Shown here piece after piece: positions 47,973 through 55,588 of a stretch of 64,000 nt of DNA. The stretch comes from a virus: positions 181,226-245,225 of the IMG/VR virus record IMGVR_UViG_3300047095_000752. One strand, written 5' to 3'. Position 1 is the stretch's first letter; each line of letters opens with the position of its first letter. A program made the position numbers and the translations under genes. The notes under the pieces were generated by a model. It had not been told where the DNA came from. It made no database searches and worked only from the letters and a program-made list of their open reading frames with translations.

Positions 47973-48467
47973 ATGAACCAATTGAATAAAAATATTAAGC
48001 AACTTCGAGAAGATATAATCGAATTTGTAATTGATAAATCTGTAGACCTCGGGCTTGATGCTGCTCGTAAGGCGAAGGATAAAACCGTTGAAGTTATCAA
48101 GAAACAAGACTACACGGCAATTAAATTATCAATACAAGATATAATAAATGATGCGTTATGGAGGCATAAATCTAAGACTCAGCAATGTAATGATTTAAAA
48201 GACGACATCCAATATTATGTTTGTAAGAAAAGTATAGCTTATATGCAAATTAAGGAACTCCAGAACTCCGTGGGTAATTGTCGGAGAAATGAAAATCCGG
48301 TATTATGCCGTACAAGAGTATTAGAAAAAATTGTAGAAAAAAAGAATTTCATACTAAAATGCGAACAGCAAATAAATGAAATTAAAGTTGAAAATATAAA
48401 ATTAGACAATGCTCGTAGTCCGGGTAAAACATACTGGGGAAATGAGTACAAATCACTGGACGATTAA
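47973..48467 (+). CDS. hypothetical coiled-coil protein
   Basis: A 164-residue helical protein, charged, with Cys residues (QQCNDLKDD, YVCKKS, GNCRRNENPVLCRTR). The C-terminal helix (IVEKKNFILKCEQQINEIKV) suits a coiled coil. It follows the terminase-like gene by 40 bp. Unknown function. Confidence 0.65.
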   Translation: MNQLNKNIKQLREDIIEFVIDKSVDLGLDAARKAKDKTVEVIKKQDYTAIKLSIQDIINDALWRHKSKTQQCNDLKDDIQYYVCKKSIAYMQIKELQNSVGNCRRNENPVLCRTRVLEKIVEKKNFILKCEQQINEIKVENIKLDNARSPGKTYWGNEYKSLDD

Positions 48468-48496
48468 GACAATCGTATGGTATAATGGATATAACA

Positions 48497-48868
48497 ATGG
48501 ATAACGAACGTAAAAGTAAAATAATTGAGGAACTATCAAGCAATAGAGAAAATCTATATGAATTGCTTAATAGTAACATCACAGATCGTAAATCATTAGA
48601 AAAATTTAAAGTAACAGACGATGACTTTAAGAATCGACGTAGTAATATGACGTTGGCGGTGGAATTAACCAAGACTAAGTCGGAACTAATAAATGCCGAA
48701 CTTAACATTAGAAAATCTATTGACAGTTCAATAAAAACTGAGTACGAACTATTATCTAAGTTTGAAAAAGACTCGGCTAATAAAAAAGAAGCAAATATAG
48801 ATATTGCCGCCCTCGCCGCGCAGATATTGAAGTACCGTTCCAATGAAGAGCACACTAACAAAGGATAA
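48497..48868 (+). CDS. hypothetical coiled-coil protein upstream of uvsX
   Basis: ATG 48497 is used; ATG 48485 (four codons earlier) overlaps a TATAAT box at 48481-48486. The 123-residue protein is helical and acidic (KSKIIEELSSNRENLYELLN ...). It ends 3 bp before uvsX. A packaging or recombination accessory role is possible from position only. Confidence 0.62.
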   Translation: MDNERKSKIIEELSSNRENLYELLNSNITDRKSLEKFKVTDDDFKNRRSNMTLAVELTKTKSELINAELNIRKSIDSSIKTEYELLSKFEKDSANKKEANIDIAALAAQILKYRSNEEHTNKG

Positions 48869-48871
48869 AAC

Positions 48872-50095
48872 ATGGCTTCAAAGCTTAAAAAACAAAAAGT
48901 TGTAGACCTCACTGAAGATAACTCGGATTCGTTTCAAAATGCGTTTTCGAGTTTTCTATCCTCTACCCAAGGAATTGAAAATAAACTAACTGATGATATT
49001 AAGAAAATTCCAACTGGTATTGATTTTCTAGATGCCATTACGGGCGGTGGTATTCCTTGTAAGTTCTCAGTATTCGTGGGTAAGCCCGGCGGCGGTAAAA
49101 GCTCACTCCTTGCCAGTATTATTAAAGCCGGTCAGAAGAAATGGGGTAAGAAGTTTATTGCGGTATATGCAGACTCAGAAGAGTCCATGTCTCAGCAACG
49201 CCTAAAGGATTTGGGTTGTATATACCCAGTAAGTATTATTAATGGACTCACCGTAGAAAAGCTATTCAAATGTGTAGAGTCGGTATGTGCTTTTAAAGAA
49301 TCCAATCCCGAAAGTCTAGAGATCCCATCCATCATTGTTTGGGATTCAATTGCAAATACTCAAACTGAAGATTTAATGAATTCCGAAGAGTTATCGAATA
49401 CAGATGGCATGCGCCGCGCAAATATTCTATCCAAATATATACCAAAGTATGTCGACCGCCTAGCCAAGTACAACATCGCACTTGCCGCCGTAAATCAGTA
49501 CAGAGACAAGCCAAACGTCGGCGGTGGACCACAGGCTGCTGATATGCGAAACATGGGACAAGACGTTACAACCCCCGGCGGACACGCAGTCCAATATAAT
49601 GCATACTTAATGTTAGATATCGCTCAGGGTCCTATGCATAAAAATGATCCTTATGGGTACCCAATGGCACCAGTTACAATAAAAGCGATAAAAAACAAAT
49701 CATTCACATCAAACGTACCTATAGTATTAAATTTTAATCACACCAAAGGATTTTCTAACTTCTGGACGAATTATGAATTTCTAAAGACCCGCAAGTATAT
49801 TAAAGCTGGTGCCCGATGCTCATTAAATTCATATCCAACAGTAACATTTTTTCAAAAGAATGTCGCAAATCTCTATAATACAAATCCAGAATTTAAGGAA
49901 GCATTTAACGCTGACCTTAAATCTGCATTTGAAGAATTTATTAAAGAACACTCCGCCGAAAATATGGATAAAGATTCTTGGGATCCTAGTTCAGACATTA
50001 GCAATTCAACCGAACCTGTGATACAATATGATAGTCCTGATATGCACCCCGAAACCTTAGAAGAAGAGTCTGTGGAGTTATTCGATGTTGACTAA
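48872..50095 (+). CDS. uvsX: UvsX/RecA-like recombinase
   Basis: The 407-residue protein has the RecA core: IPTGIDFLDAITGGGIPCKF, Walker A GKPGGGKSS (about residues 70-78), VYADSEES, PSIIVWDSIANT (Walker B) and the L1/L2-region segment VNQYRDKPNVGGG, then TPGGHAVQYNAYLMLDI. Length and acidic C-terminus match T4 UvsX-type proteins. It forms filaments on single-stranded DNA for strand exchange and recombination-dependent replication. AAAGGATAAAAC precedes the ATG; the kinase gene overlaps its end. Confidence 0.92.
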   Translation: MASKLKKQKVVDLTEDNSDSFQNAFSSFLSSTQGIENKLTDDIKKIPTGIDFLDAITGGGIPCKFSVFVGKPGGGKSSLLASIIKAGQKKWGKKFIAVYADSEESMSQQRLKDLGCIYPVSIINGLTVEKLFKCVESVCAFKESNPESLEIPSIIVWDSIANTQTEDLMNSEELSNTDGMRRANILSKYIPKYVDRLAKYNIALAAVNQYRDKPNVGGGPQAADMRNMGQDVTTPGGHAVQYNAYLMLDIAQGPMHKNDPYGYPMAPVTIKAIKNKSFTSNVPIVLNFNHTKGFSNFWTNYEFLKTRKYIKAGARCSLNSYPTVTFFQKNVANLYNTNPEFKEAFNADLKSAFEEFIKEHSAENMDKDSWDPSSDISNSTEPVIQYDSPDMHPETLEEESVELFDVD

Positions 50096-50657
50096 TACTT
50101 CCGATGTAGATTTTATTATACCACTATTAAAACAAGAAAATAATTCAATTAAAAAGATAGCTTATAGTGGAACCCATGGTACTGGTAAAACTACATCGTG
50201 CTTCAATTTAGCTACACAGTGTAAATTAAATTGTCATAGTAAATCCATCCATCTATTAACTGAAGTTGCTAGTGAATCTCCATTTAAAATTAATAAAGAG
50301 ACTACAGTTGAAAGTCAGATGTGGATATTCGTAAATCAAATTTCAAGAGAATTAGAAAATTCACTTCGGTATAAAATATTAATATCAGATCGAACTATTG
50401 TTGATAATATTGCTTATACTATGGTAGCTGGATTCAAAGATTTGGCTAAAAATCAGTATGAATTCGCGAAGTCATTTATTTCAACATATGATTATATTTT
50501 TGTTAAAAAGAACGCTAACAACGATTTTCACTATGAAGATGGTATTCGGGACTCAAAGGATTCCCAGTACCGACAAGATGTAGAAGATGCGCTACTTAAT
50601 ATTTACATAAAACTGGAATCTTACATGGTAGCTCGAAATCGTATAATTTTTATTTAA
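50085..50657 (+). CDS. P-loop kinase/ATPase (NadR/AAA_28-like)
   Basis: A 190-residue protein with Walker A AYSGTHGTGKTTSCFNLA (about residues 26-43), the middle IHLLTEVASESPF, and LISDRTIVDNIAY, typical of small AAA_28-like or nucleoside kinase-like phage ATPases. The GGAG site and ATG 50085 lie within the end of uvsX (11-bp overlap). It may phosphorylate a nucleotide or cofactor; the substrate is not determined. Confidence 0.68.
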   Translation: MLTNTSDVDFIIPLLKQENNSIKKIAYSGTHGTGKTTSCFNLATQCKLNCHSKSIHLLTEVASESPFKINKETTVESQMWIFVNQISRELENSLRYKILISDRTIVDNIAYTMVAGFKDLAKNQYEFAKSFISTYDYIFVKKNANNDFHYEDGIRDSKDSQYRQDVEDALLNIYIKLESYMVARNRIIFI

Positions 50658-50677
50658 CAAATATTTAACAAAAAAAT

Positions 50678-50715
50678 AAATCCCCCACAATTAAGTTTGT
50701 GGGGGATTTTTTAGT
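50678..50715. terminator. bidirectional terminator between the kinase gene and 50711-51172
   Basis: A 13-bp stem (aaatcccccacaa / ttgtgggggattt, 6-nt loop) with T-runs on both strands. Confidence 0.92.
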
Positions 50716-51172
50716 CGAACGCTTGATAGGTCGGGTTATAAACAAAACACGCGGACTCCACGCAATTCCAACTTGCCGTGGATATTATTACTTTTTTAAT
50801 ATATAACCCAATACTATTAAATCGACCGTACGGAATTATTTTATTATAAACATTTCCATTTATATCACCACATCCAATCATTACAAAACTTGGGATTAAT
50901 TTTGGAGTATATACAATATCACTATCTTTCGGTTCGTATATCGGTAAAATTTGCTGGACCGTTGATAATCGATCACACCTATATGATCGAACCGTCGAAT
51001 CTATAAAACAATGTCTAATAAGTGATATGTATTCAAACGTAGTTCTTCCTCTAATTGTAATTGTATTAATCATTTTAAATATTAGATATATTGATCTTAC
51101 AGCATAAACTTTATAATTGAATTTTATATTCTCTGTGATCTTATCAAATTTATAAAGCACAAAAAAATCCAA
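50711..51172 (-). CDS. diverged small protein, family resembling 20875-22560
   Basis: The start is uncertain: TTG 51172 or GTG 51160, both inside the end of 51150-51308. The protein of about 150 residues is Tyr/Ile/Lys-rich, with a hydrophobic N-terminus (VRSIYLIFKMINTITIRG), a beta-rich C-terminal half (IGLYIKKVIISTASWNC) and the end CFVYNPTYQAFD, similar to CVVYNPLNET in 20875-21300. Unknown function. Confidence 0.55.
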   Translation of the reverse strand: MDFFVLYKFDKITENIKFNYKVYAVRSIYLIFKMINTITIRGRTTFEYISLIRHCFIDSTVRSYRCDRLSTVQQILPIYEPKDSDIVYTPKLIPSFVMIGCGDINGNVYNKIIPYGRFNSIGLYIKKVIISTASWNCVESACFVYNPTYQAFD

Positions 51173-51308
51173 AAAGAGCTACCGACAGTCCTCCCCAGAG
51201 GGAGATACCATCAGTAGCAGGGAAATGGGGTAGTATAATATTCGTTGTATGGATGTCTCTCAGAGAAGAGACGCGGTATGCGTACAACTTTTGCCGTCCT
51301 TCGGACAT
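51150..51308 (-). CDS. 52-residue small protein with hydrophobic C-terminus
   Basis: ATG 51308 sits behind a perfect AAAGGAGGACGA. The product starts MSEGRQKLYAYRVSSLRDIH and ends with GLSVALFGFFCAL, a short hydrophobic tail that could insert in membrane. The TATATATA element is 81 bp upstream. A longer frame to 51482 is rejected because it would cross that element. Confidence 0.62.
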   Translation of the reverse strand: MSEGRQKLYAYRVSSLRDIHTTNIILPHFPATDGISLWGGLSVALFGFFCAL

Positions 51309-51389
51309 TCGTCCTCCTTTCGTTGATGCGGCTATAACTATCTTTGATGCTATATAGGTCCCGATATATTTTTCCTTTATAGTGTACCT

Positions 51390-51411
51390 ACCAATATTAA
51401 ATATATATAGT
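51390..51411 (-). promoter_or_regulatory. TATATATA-class element, site 11
   Basis: Minus strand ACTATATATATTTAATATTG, 81 bp upstream of ATG 51308 and back to back with the helicase promoter. Confidence 0.65.
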
Positions 51412-51429
51412 GTTTGTCCGAAATTCGAT

Positions 51430-51458
51430 TTGCATATCCCCGGATCTCGTGGTATAAT
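51430..51458 (+). promoter_or_regulatory. sigma70-like promoter for the helicase gene
   Basis: TTGCAT, 17-bp spacer, perfect TATAAT, 39 bp before ATG 51498. Confidence 0.75.
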
Positions 51459-51497
51459 TTGAGTACTAAAGAACATGGACACACCGGAGATTTAAAG

Positions 51498-53042
51498 ATG
51501 CTCTCAGAAAAAGTTATTAATACATGCTTTGATGTATGTGTTGCGACTCCCACCGATTACCCAAAATGTCGTGAATTATTTTCAGCAATATTTTCTATTT
51601 TCAATCATTATATTAAAAATACTCCTGTAGAAGAACGTCCTCTCAACTCCCGTATAAAAATTGAGTTCGTACATTATATTGCACGATTCCGGTTTAAAAC
51701 ACCTGAACAATTCTCAATTGAACGGATAAAGGAGATGACGGCAAAGGGTAAATACTCCGATTTATCTTGCTTGCTTCAGGTTAATCCCACTTATACATCA
51801 AGTGAAATAATTGATGAATTTCTGACAAAAACTATTATCCCCAAAAGAAAAGGATCCCACCTTGGGTCTAATATAATTGACCTTAAGCAAGCAATTGAAC
51901 ATTATGAAAATGATTCTTTTGAAGATTTGAATGATCTATTAGATACATTCGAGAATATCATCTCTCGTACCCACGTTGGGTTAAAAGAATTAAACCGCAT
52001 TGAATCAATATCTAAATCATCATGCTTAGATCTACTGAATGATGACTACAATAACGTCTTAGAACGATTTAGGATGCAGTGCACGAATAATATTATTAAG
52101 TCCGGGTTTGATATTATCGATGAAACGCTCCCATTCGGTGGATTTGAATCTGGTCGTGTTTATATCTTCGGCGGCGAAACTGGTGTTGGTAAATCCGTTA
52201 TGCTTCTCAATATTCTGGCAAATACAGTTAAAATGTATGCGGAATATATCAAGGATTGTATTGATGAAGACGAGATCAAAGCTTTAAAATCCAAGAAGAA
52301 ACAAGTACACTTATACATAACCGCAGAAAACTTAATTGATGAAAGCCTTATCCGGTATTATTGTGCCAGTACAGGTCGCTCCCATAATGAAGTCGTATTT
52401 GATATTAAGAATGTACCTAACTTCAATCCTAAAAAAGAAATTACTGAGGATTTAGTACGGACGAACTCCAATATCTTATTTTATTATGTACCCGCCCGTT
52501 TAGTTAAGTTGTCTGAAATTGAAGCTATTATCGATGAGACTATTCAAAAGTATGAATTAAAGTCTGTTTACATAGATTATCTAGATCTTATCCGTAGCGG
52601 CACTGAAACTGAACTCCGTCACGAACTGGGCGAAGTTACCTCCGGGTTTAAACGGTTCGCTATCCTCAATAATGTACCTGTGATTACAGCCACCCAGTTG
52701 AATCGCTCAGGGTATAATAACAGCAAGGCATCATTCACAAGCATGTCAGAATCCATGGAGAAGGCAAACGACACGGACTTTCTGGCATACTTACAACGGA
52801 CAGATAAAGATGAAACCCGATTTATGAATGAGTTCGGGGCTATTATAACTGGTACAAAAGTAAGACTTTCCATCCTAAAAAATCGTGGTGGTCCTACCGG
52901 GAAGTCAACTGAACTGCTATTAGAAAAGACCTTAAATGGTAAAAATATATTCAATTACCAGTTTAAAGAAGTTCCTGACTATAAAGAAATTGATGCTGAA
53001 ACCGACCACATAGCATTAGCAGATTATGGTATGGATGTTTAA
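51498..53042 (+). CDS. replicative DNA helicase (DnaB/T4 gp41 type)
   Basis: ATG 51498 behind CGGAGATTTAAAG gives 514 residues. The N-terminal helical domain is followed by a RecA-fold motor: SGFDIIDETLPFGGFESGRV, Walker A GGETGVGKS (about 225-233), YITAENLIDESLIRYY (motif H1a region), KSVYIDYLDLIRSG (Walker B), VPVITATQLNR (H3 Gln) and KVRLSILKNRGGPTG (arginine finger region). It unwinds DNA ahead of the fork as a hexamer. The primase partner is not in this window unless the LigD-type polymerase fills that role. Confidence 0.9.
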   Translation: MLSEKVINTCFDVCVATPTDYPKCRELFSAIFSIFNHYIKNTPVEERPLNSRIKIEFVHYIARFRFKTPEQFSIERIKEMTAKGKYSDLSCLLQVNPTYTSSEIIDEFLTKTIIPKRKGSHLGSNIIDLKQAIEHYENDSFEDLNDLLDTFENIISRTHVGLKELNRIESISKSSCLDLLNDDYNNVLERFRMQCTNNIIKSGFDIIDETLPFGGFESGRVYIFGGETGVGKSVMLLNILANTVKMYAEYIKDCIDEDEIKALKSKKKQVHLYITAENLIDESLIRYYCASTGRSHNEVVFDIKNVPNFNPKKEITEDLVRTNSNILFYYVPARLVKLSEIEAIIDETIQKYELKSVYIDYLDLIRSGTETELRHELGEVTSGFKRFAILNNVPVITATQLNRSGYNNSKASFTSMSESMEKANDTDFLAYLQRTDKDETRFMNEFGAIITGTKVRLSILKNRGGPTGKSTELLLEKTLNGKNIFNYQFKEVPDYKEIDAETDHIALADYGMDV

Positions 53043-53053
53043 TTTAATAATTA

Positions 53054-53061
53054 GGACAAAT
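53054..53061 (+). promoter_or_regulatory. GGACAAAT leader motif
   Basis: An 8-bp motif 12 bp after the helicase stop and 74 bp before ATG 53135. Confidence 0.4.
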
Positions 53062-53134
53062 AATCGTAAAGCCATCCATAGGCTTGTATACCAACCCCAA
53101 CATATAAATTTAATTAATTTTAAGGAGAATTAAT

Positions 53135-54025
53135 ATGTATAGAAATAGTAAGAAAGATCGCACCGAATTCTTTCGCCAGTTGAATGAATCCTTCATCGAA
53201 GATGAAATTTTTACCGAAGATAATGTAGACCTTAAGAGTCTCAGTAATTACAGTAACCCCGGTCTAGACATCATCACTTGGCGTGGCGAAGGCGAAATGC
53301 CCACCACAGTCAAGGGTGCCGACATGGACGATATCGCCAAGAAGATTGCTGCCCCCTACGGTGAAGATCTTAAGGCTACCGAAGTGTTCGAAGCTGTATT
53401 TGATGAAGTTTTTGGTAAGGGTGAAAAGAGTTACCGCCCCTTTGAAGTACTTGAAGATGATTTTGACATGGCTTCTGTTATTCAACGTGATAACGATTAC
53501 CATGAATTCATCCGCGAGGAAGCCGACGAAGACAAGGAAGAAGACTCTAAAGACGATAAGTCATTTTCCGCTGATATGGATAAATTGAAGCAGACCAACG
53601 ACGAATCATCCTATGATGAAGATGACGACGATGATGACGATGACGATGAGGAGGACTCCCTCAATGAAAGTTTTTTAGGGCTGAACTTAGACGAAGATTA
53701 TCAAGACGATTATCAAGACGCTCTTAATGAAGATGCTAACGACTATGATATGGGTGATGTAGCTCCTTTATCATTACTTGAAAACAACGAACTTGATATC
53801 GTAAATCTCGACACTCTGCTTGAACAAACTCAATTAATTGAAGATGAGTTAGACCAAGTATCCAATTATGACAGCGTTTTAGAAAATGATTCTGATTTTT
53901 CCGACGTTTTTGATTCCGATAACGAAATGATTTCTGAAGATACATTTGATGAATCCTTCGATATGGAAGACCTGTTAGAAGATGGTACCGACTACTCCGA
54001 GTATTTAGACGAAGATATCCTTTAA
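53135..54025 (+). CDS. highly acidic protein, possible head scaffold or DNA mimic
   Basis: The 296-residue protein is extremely rich in Asp and Glu, especially residues 130-175 (a run of Asp after SSYDE) and 185-296 (YQDDYQDALNEDANDYD ...). The N-terminal 100 residues are mixed alpha/beta (NPGLDIITWRGEGEMPTTV). TTAAGGAGAATTAAT precedes the ATG. Acidic proteins next to portal genes may be scaffold or core proteins; DNA mimicry is another option. No family recognised. Confidence 0.68.
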   Translation: MYRNSKKDRTEFFRQLNESFIEDEIFTEDNVDLKSLSNYSNPGLDIITWRGEGEMPTTVKGADMDDIAKKIAAPYGEDLKATEVFEAVFDEVFGKGEKSYRPFEVLEDDFDMASVIQRDNDYHEFIREEADEDKEEDSKDDKSFSADMDKLKQTNDESSYDEDDDDDDDDDEEDSLNESFLGLNLDEDYQDDYQDALNEDANDYDMGDVAPLSLLENNELDIVNLDTLLEQTQLIEDELDQVSNYDSVLENDSDFSDVFDSDNEMISEDTFDESFDMEDLLEDGTDYSEYLDEDIL

Positions 54026-54051
54026 TTTAAAAAAGTTGTACGTTAAACCTG

Positions 54052-54090
54052 AAATTCCAGATCATTTAAAAATGGTCTGGAATTTTTATT
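54052..54090 (+). terminator. terminator after the acidic protein gene
   Basis: A 14-bp stem with one G-T pair (aaattccagatcat / atggtctggaattt) is followed by TTATT. Confidence 0.85.
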
Positions 54091-54105
54091 AGATAGGGAT
54101 CTACT

Positions 54106-54348
54106 ATGTTACTATATAACGCTAAACAATTTATACAAGAATTTGTAATGGGTAGTCACTTTTCTGGTACTATGTTTAGTACAATACCTGAATCTAAGCA
54201 GGGTAAAAAGATTAATTTAAAGAACAATTTAACTGAATATAAACCGGTCAAGAAAAGACTCACCCATGATAAAAAGACATTACCTACCAAATCTATAGAT
54301 AAGGAAAGTTTTTCAAATCATGAGGTAGATGTTAAAGGAAATAAATAA
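54106..54348 (+). CDS. hypothetical small basic protein
   Basis: An 80-residue protein, hydrophobic at the start (MLLYNAKQFIQEFVMG) and then Lys-rich (KQGKKINLKNNLTEYKPVKK). AGGGATCTACT precedes the ATG. It ends directly before the ATG of 54349-54621. Unknown function. Confidence 0.65.
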   Translation: MLLYNAKQFIQEFVMGSHFSGTMFSTIPESKQGKKINLKNNLTEYKPVKKRLTHDKKTLPTKSIDKESFSNHEVDVKGNK

Positions 54349-54621
54349 ATGGACTCTGACCATGACAACGATTATTTAGTAGATATAAAATCCAAAAACT
54401 TTACATTACAAACGAAATATGGTAAAATCATCCGAACACCAATAAAGTTCTATATTAAAGCTGGAGATAAACTATACTGGGACATGCAAATAACCATGTC
54501 TGGTATAAAGGACTTTAATATAGTGAAGTTGGTTAAGAATGTAATTGAACCGACCCAAACCGTGGAAACAAAGGTTGTTGAGGAGTTAGTGCGCCCCTCA
54601 ACAAAACATAAAAGGGAATAA
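54349..54621 (+). CDS. hypothetical small protein
   Basis: A 90-residue protein with beta-like strands (NFTLQTKYGKIIRTPIKFYI) and a helical basic C-terminus. It abuts its neighbours by 0-3 bp. Unknown function. Confidence 0.65.
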   Translation: MDSDHDNDYLVDIKSKNFTLQTKYGKIIRTPIKFYIKAGDKLYWDMQITMSGIKDFNIVKLVKNVIEPTQTVETKVVEELVRPSTKHKRE

Positions 54622-54624
54622 ATA

Positions 54625-55086
54625 ATGAAGACTAAGTATACGTTTGTATTGAATAACAACTCTAAAATCGTTTTGACTGAGGAAGGTGGACCTAAGCTAT
54701 CATCGGATGACATTGATAAAATAATGAATTCTGAAAATATTATTGTGGTATCAACAGCCACAGATTCTTTGAAGATAAGACCCTCCCAAATTAGCGCAAT
54801 TCATGTAACAACTGCTGATGGAAATAATAAAAAGAATTCCACCCAGAATGAAGAACACTTATATCATAATGAACACGATGCTGAAAATGATGCGACTACT
54901 GATGCTTTTTATGATATTAAGGATGATTCGTCAGATCTATATGAAGATGATATTATTGTTGAGAATGACGACGTAAGCAATGATAACATTGAGCTTGTAT
55001 CAAATATTGAGTTTGATGATAATGATGATTTGGACTCAATTTTAACGATGTCCCATGAAGAAGATTTAGATGAATCTACAACTTAA
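54625..55086 (+). CDS. hypothetical acidic protein
   Basis: A 153-residue protein. Residues 1-70 form a compact domain (YTFVLNNNSKIVLTEEGG, KLSSDDIDKIM). The rest is Asp/Glu/Asn-rich and disordered (DDSSDLYEDDIIVENDDVSN). It overlaps the next gene by 17 bp. Its acidic tail resembles that of 53135-54025. Role unknown, likely in head assembly given the location. Confidence 0.65.
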   Translation: MKTKYTFVLNNNSKIVLTEEGGPKLSSDDIDKIMNSENIIVVSTATDSLKIRPSQISAIHVTTADGNNKKNSTQNEEHLYHNEHDAENDATTDAFYDIKDDSSDLYEDDIIVENDDVSNDNIELVSNIEFDDNDDLDSILTMSHEEDLDESTT

Positions 55087-55576
55087 TACACTTATTGAAA
55101 ATATTGATGTTATATTAATATTATTCTTTTTAGCAATATTTTTTAAATATATAACAAATTTAATAGAAGATATAAAAAATGAATATAGGCGTAAGTTATT
55201 ATTTTCTCGTGCAGAATATGTAATTACAATATATGAGAATAAAAGACATATAGCATTCAACTCTTTATATAAAAGAAAACTTTCCGTCCTATATACAAGT
55301 AACACTACCACAAATAAATCAGAACAAATTTTAAAGTATGAGAAGACTTTTATTCATATTGTTCGAGAATTATGTGGACCCACCATATTTGAAGATCTAA
55401 GGGATATATATGGTGACACCAATTCAATCGTACGAGATTTAAGTGAGTATTATTCCACAAAGATAATCACAATTGAAGCTGGTAACTTTGAAATGGAACT
55501 TAAAGAAAAATTCGCAAATGATCTAATAGACGATGATGATCCGGATTCAAAACCCCAAACTATCTTTATAAGATAA
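55070..55576 (+). CDS. membrane-anchored protein upstream of the portal
   Basis: A 168-residue protein with one N-terminal membrane span (VILILFFLAIFFKYITNL, about residues 14-31), a basic segment (KNEYRRKLLFSRAEYVI), then a soluble helical domain. It overlaps 54625-55086 and is 12 bp upstream of the portal gene. A membrane anchor for prohead initiation is conceivable but unproven. Confidence 0.65.
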   Translation: MNLQLNTLIENIDVILILFFLAIFFKYITNLIEDIKNEYRRKLLFSRAEYVITIYENKRHIAFNSLYKRKLSVLYTSNTTTNKSEQILKYEKTFIHIVRELCGPTIFEDLRDIYGDTNSIVRDLSEYYSTKIITIEAGNFEMELKEKFANDLIDDDDPDSKPQTIFIR

Positions 55577-55588
55577 AGGCTTTTATAA

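Noticed and set aside
51309-51482. Upstream extension of 51150-51308
   Set aside because: The frame runs through the conserved element at 51390-51411 and the divergent helicase promoter; ATG 51308 has a perfect ribosome binding site.
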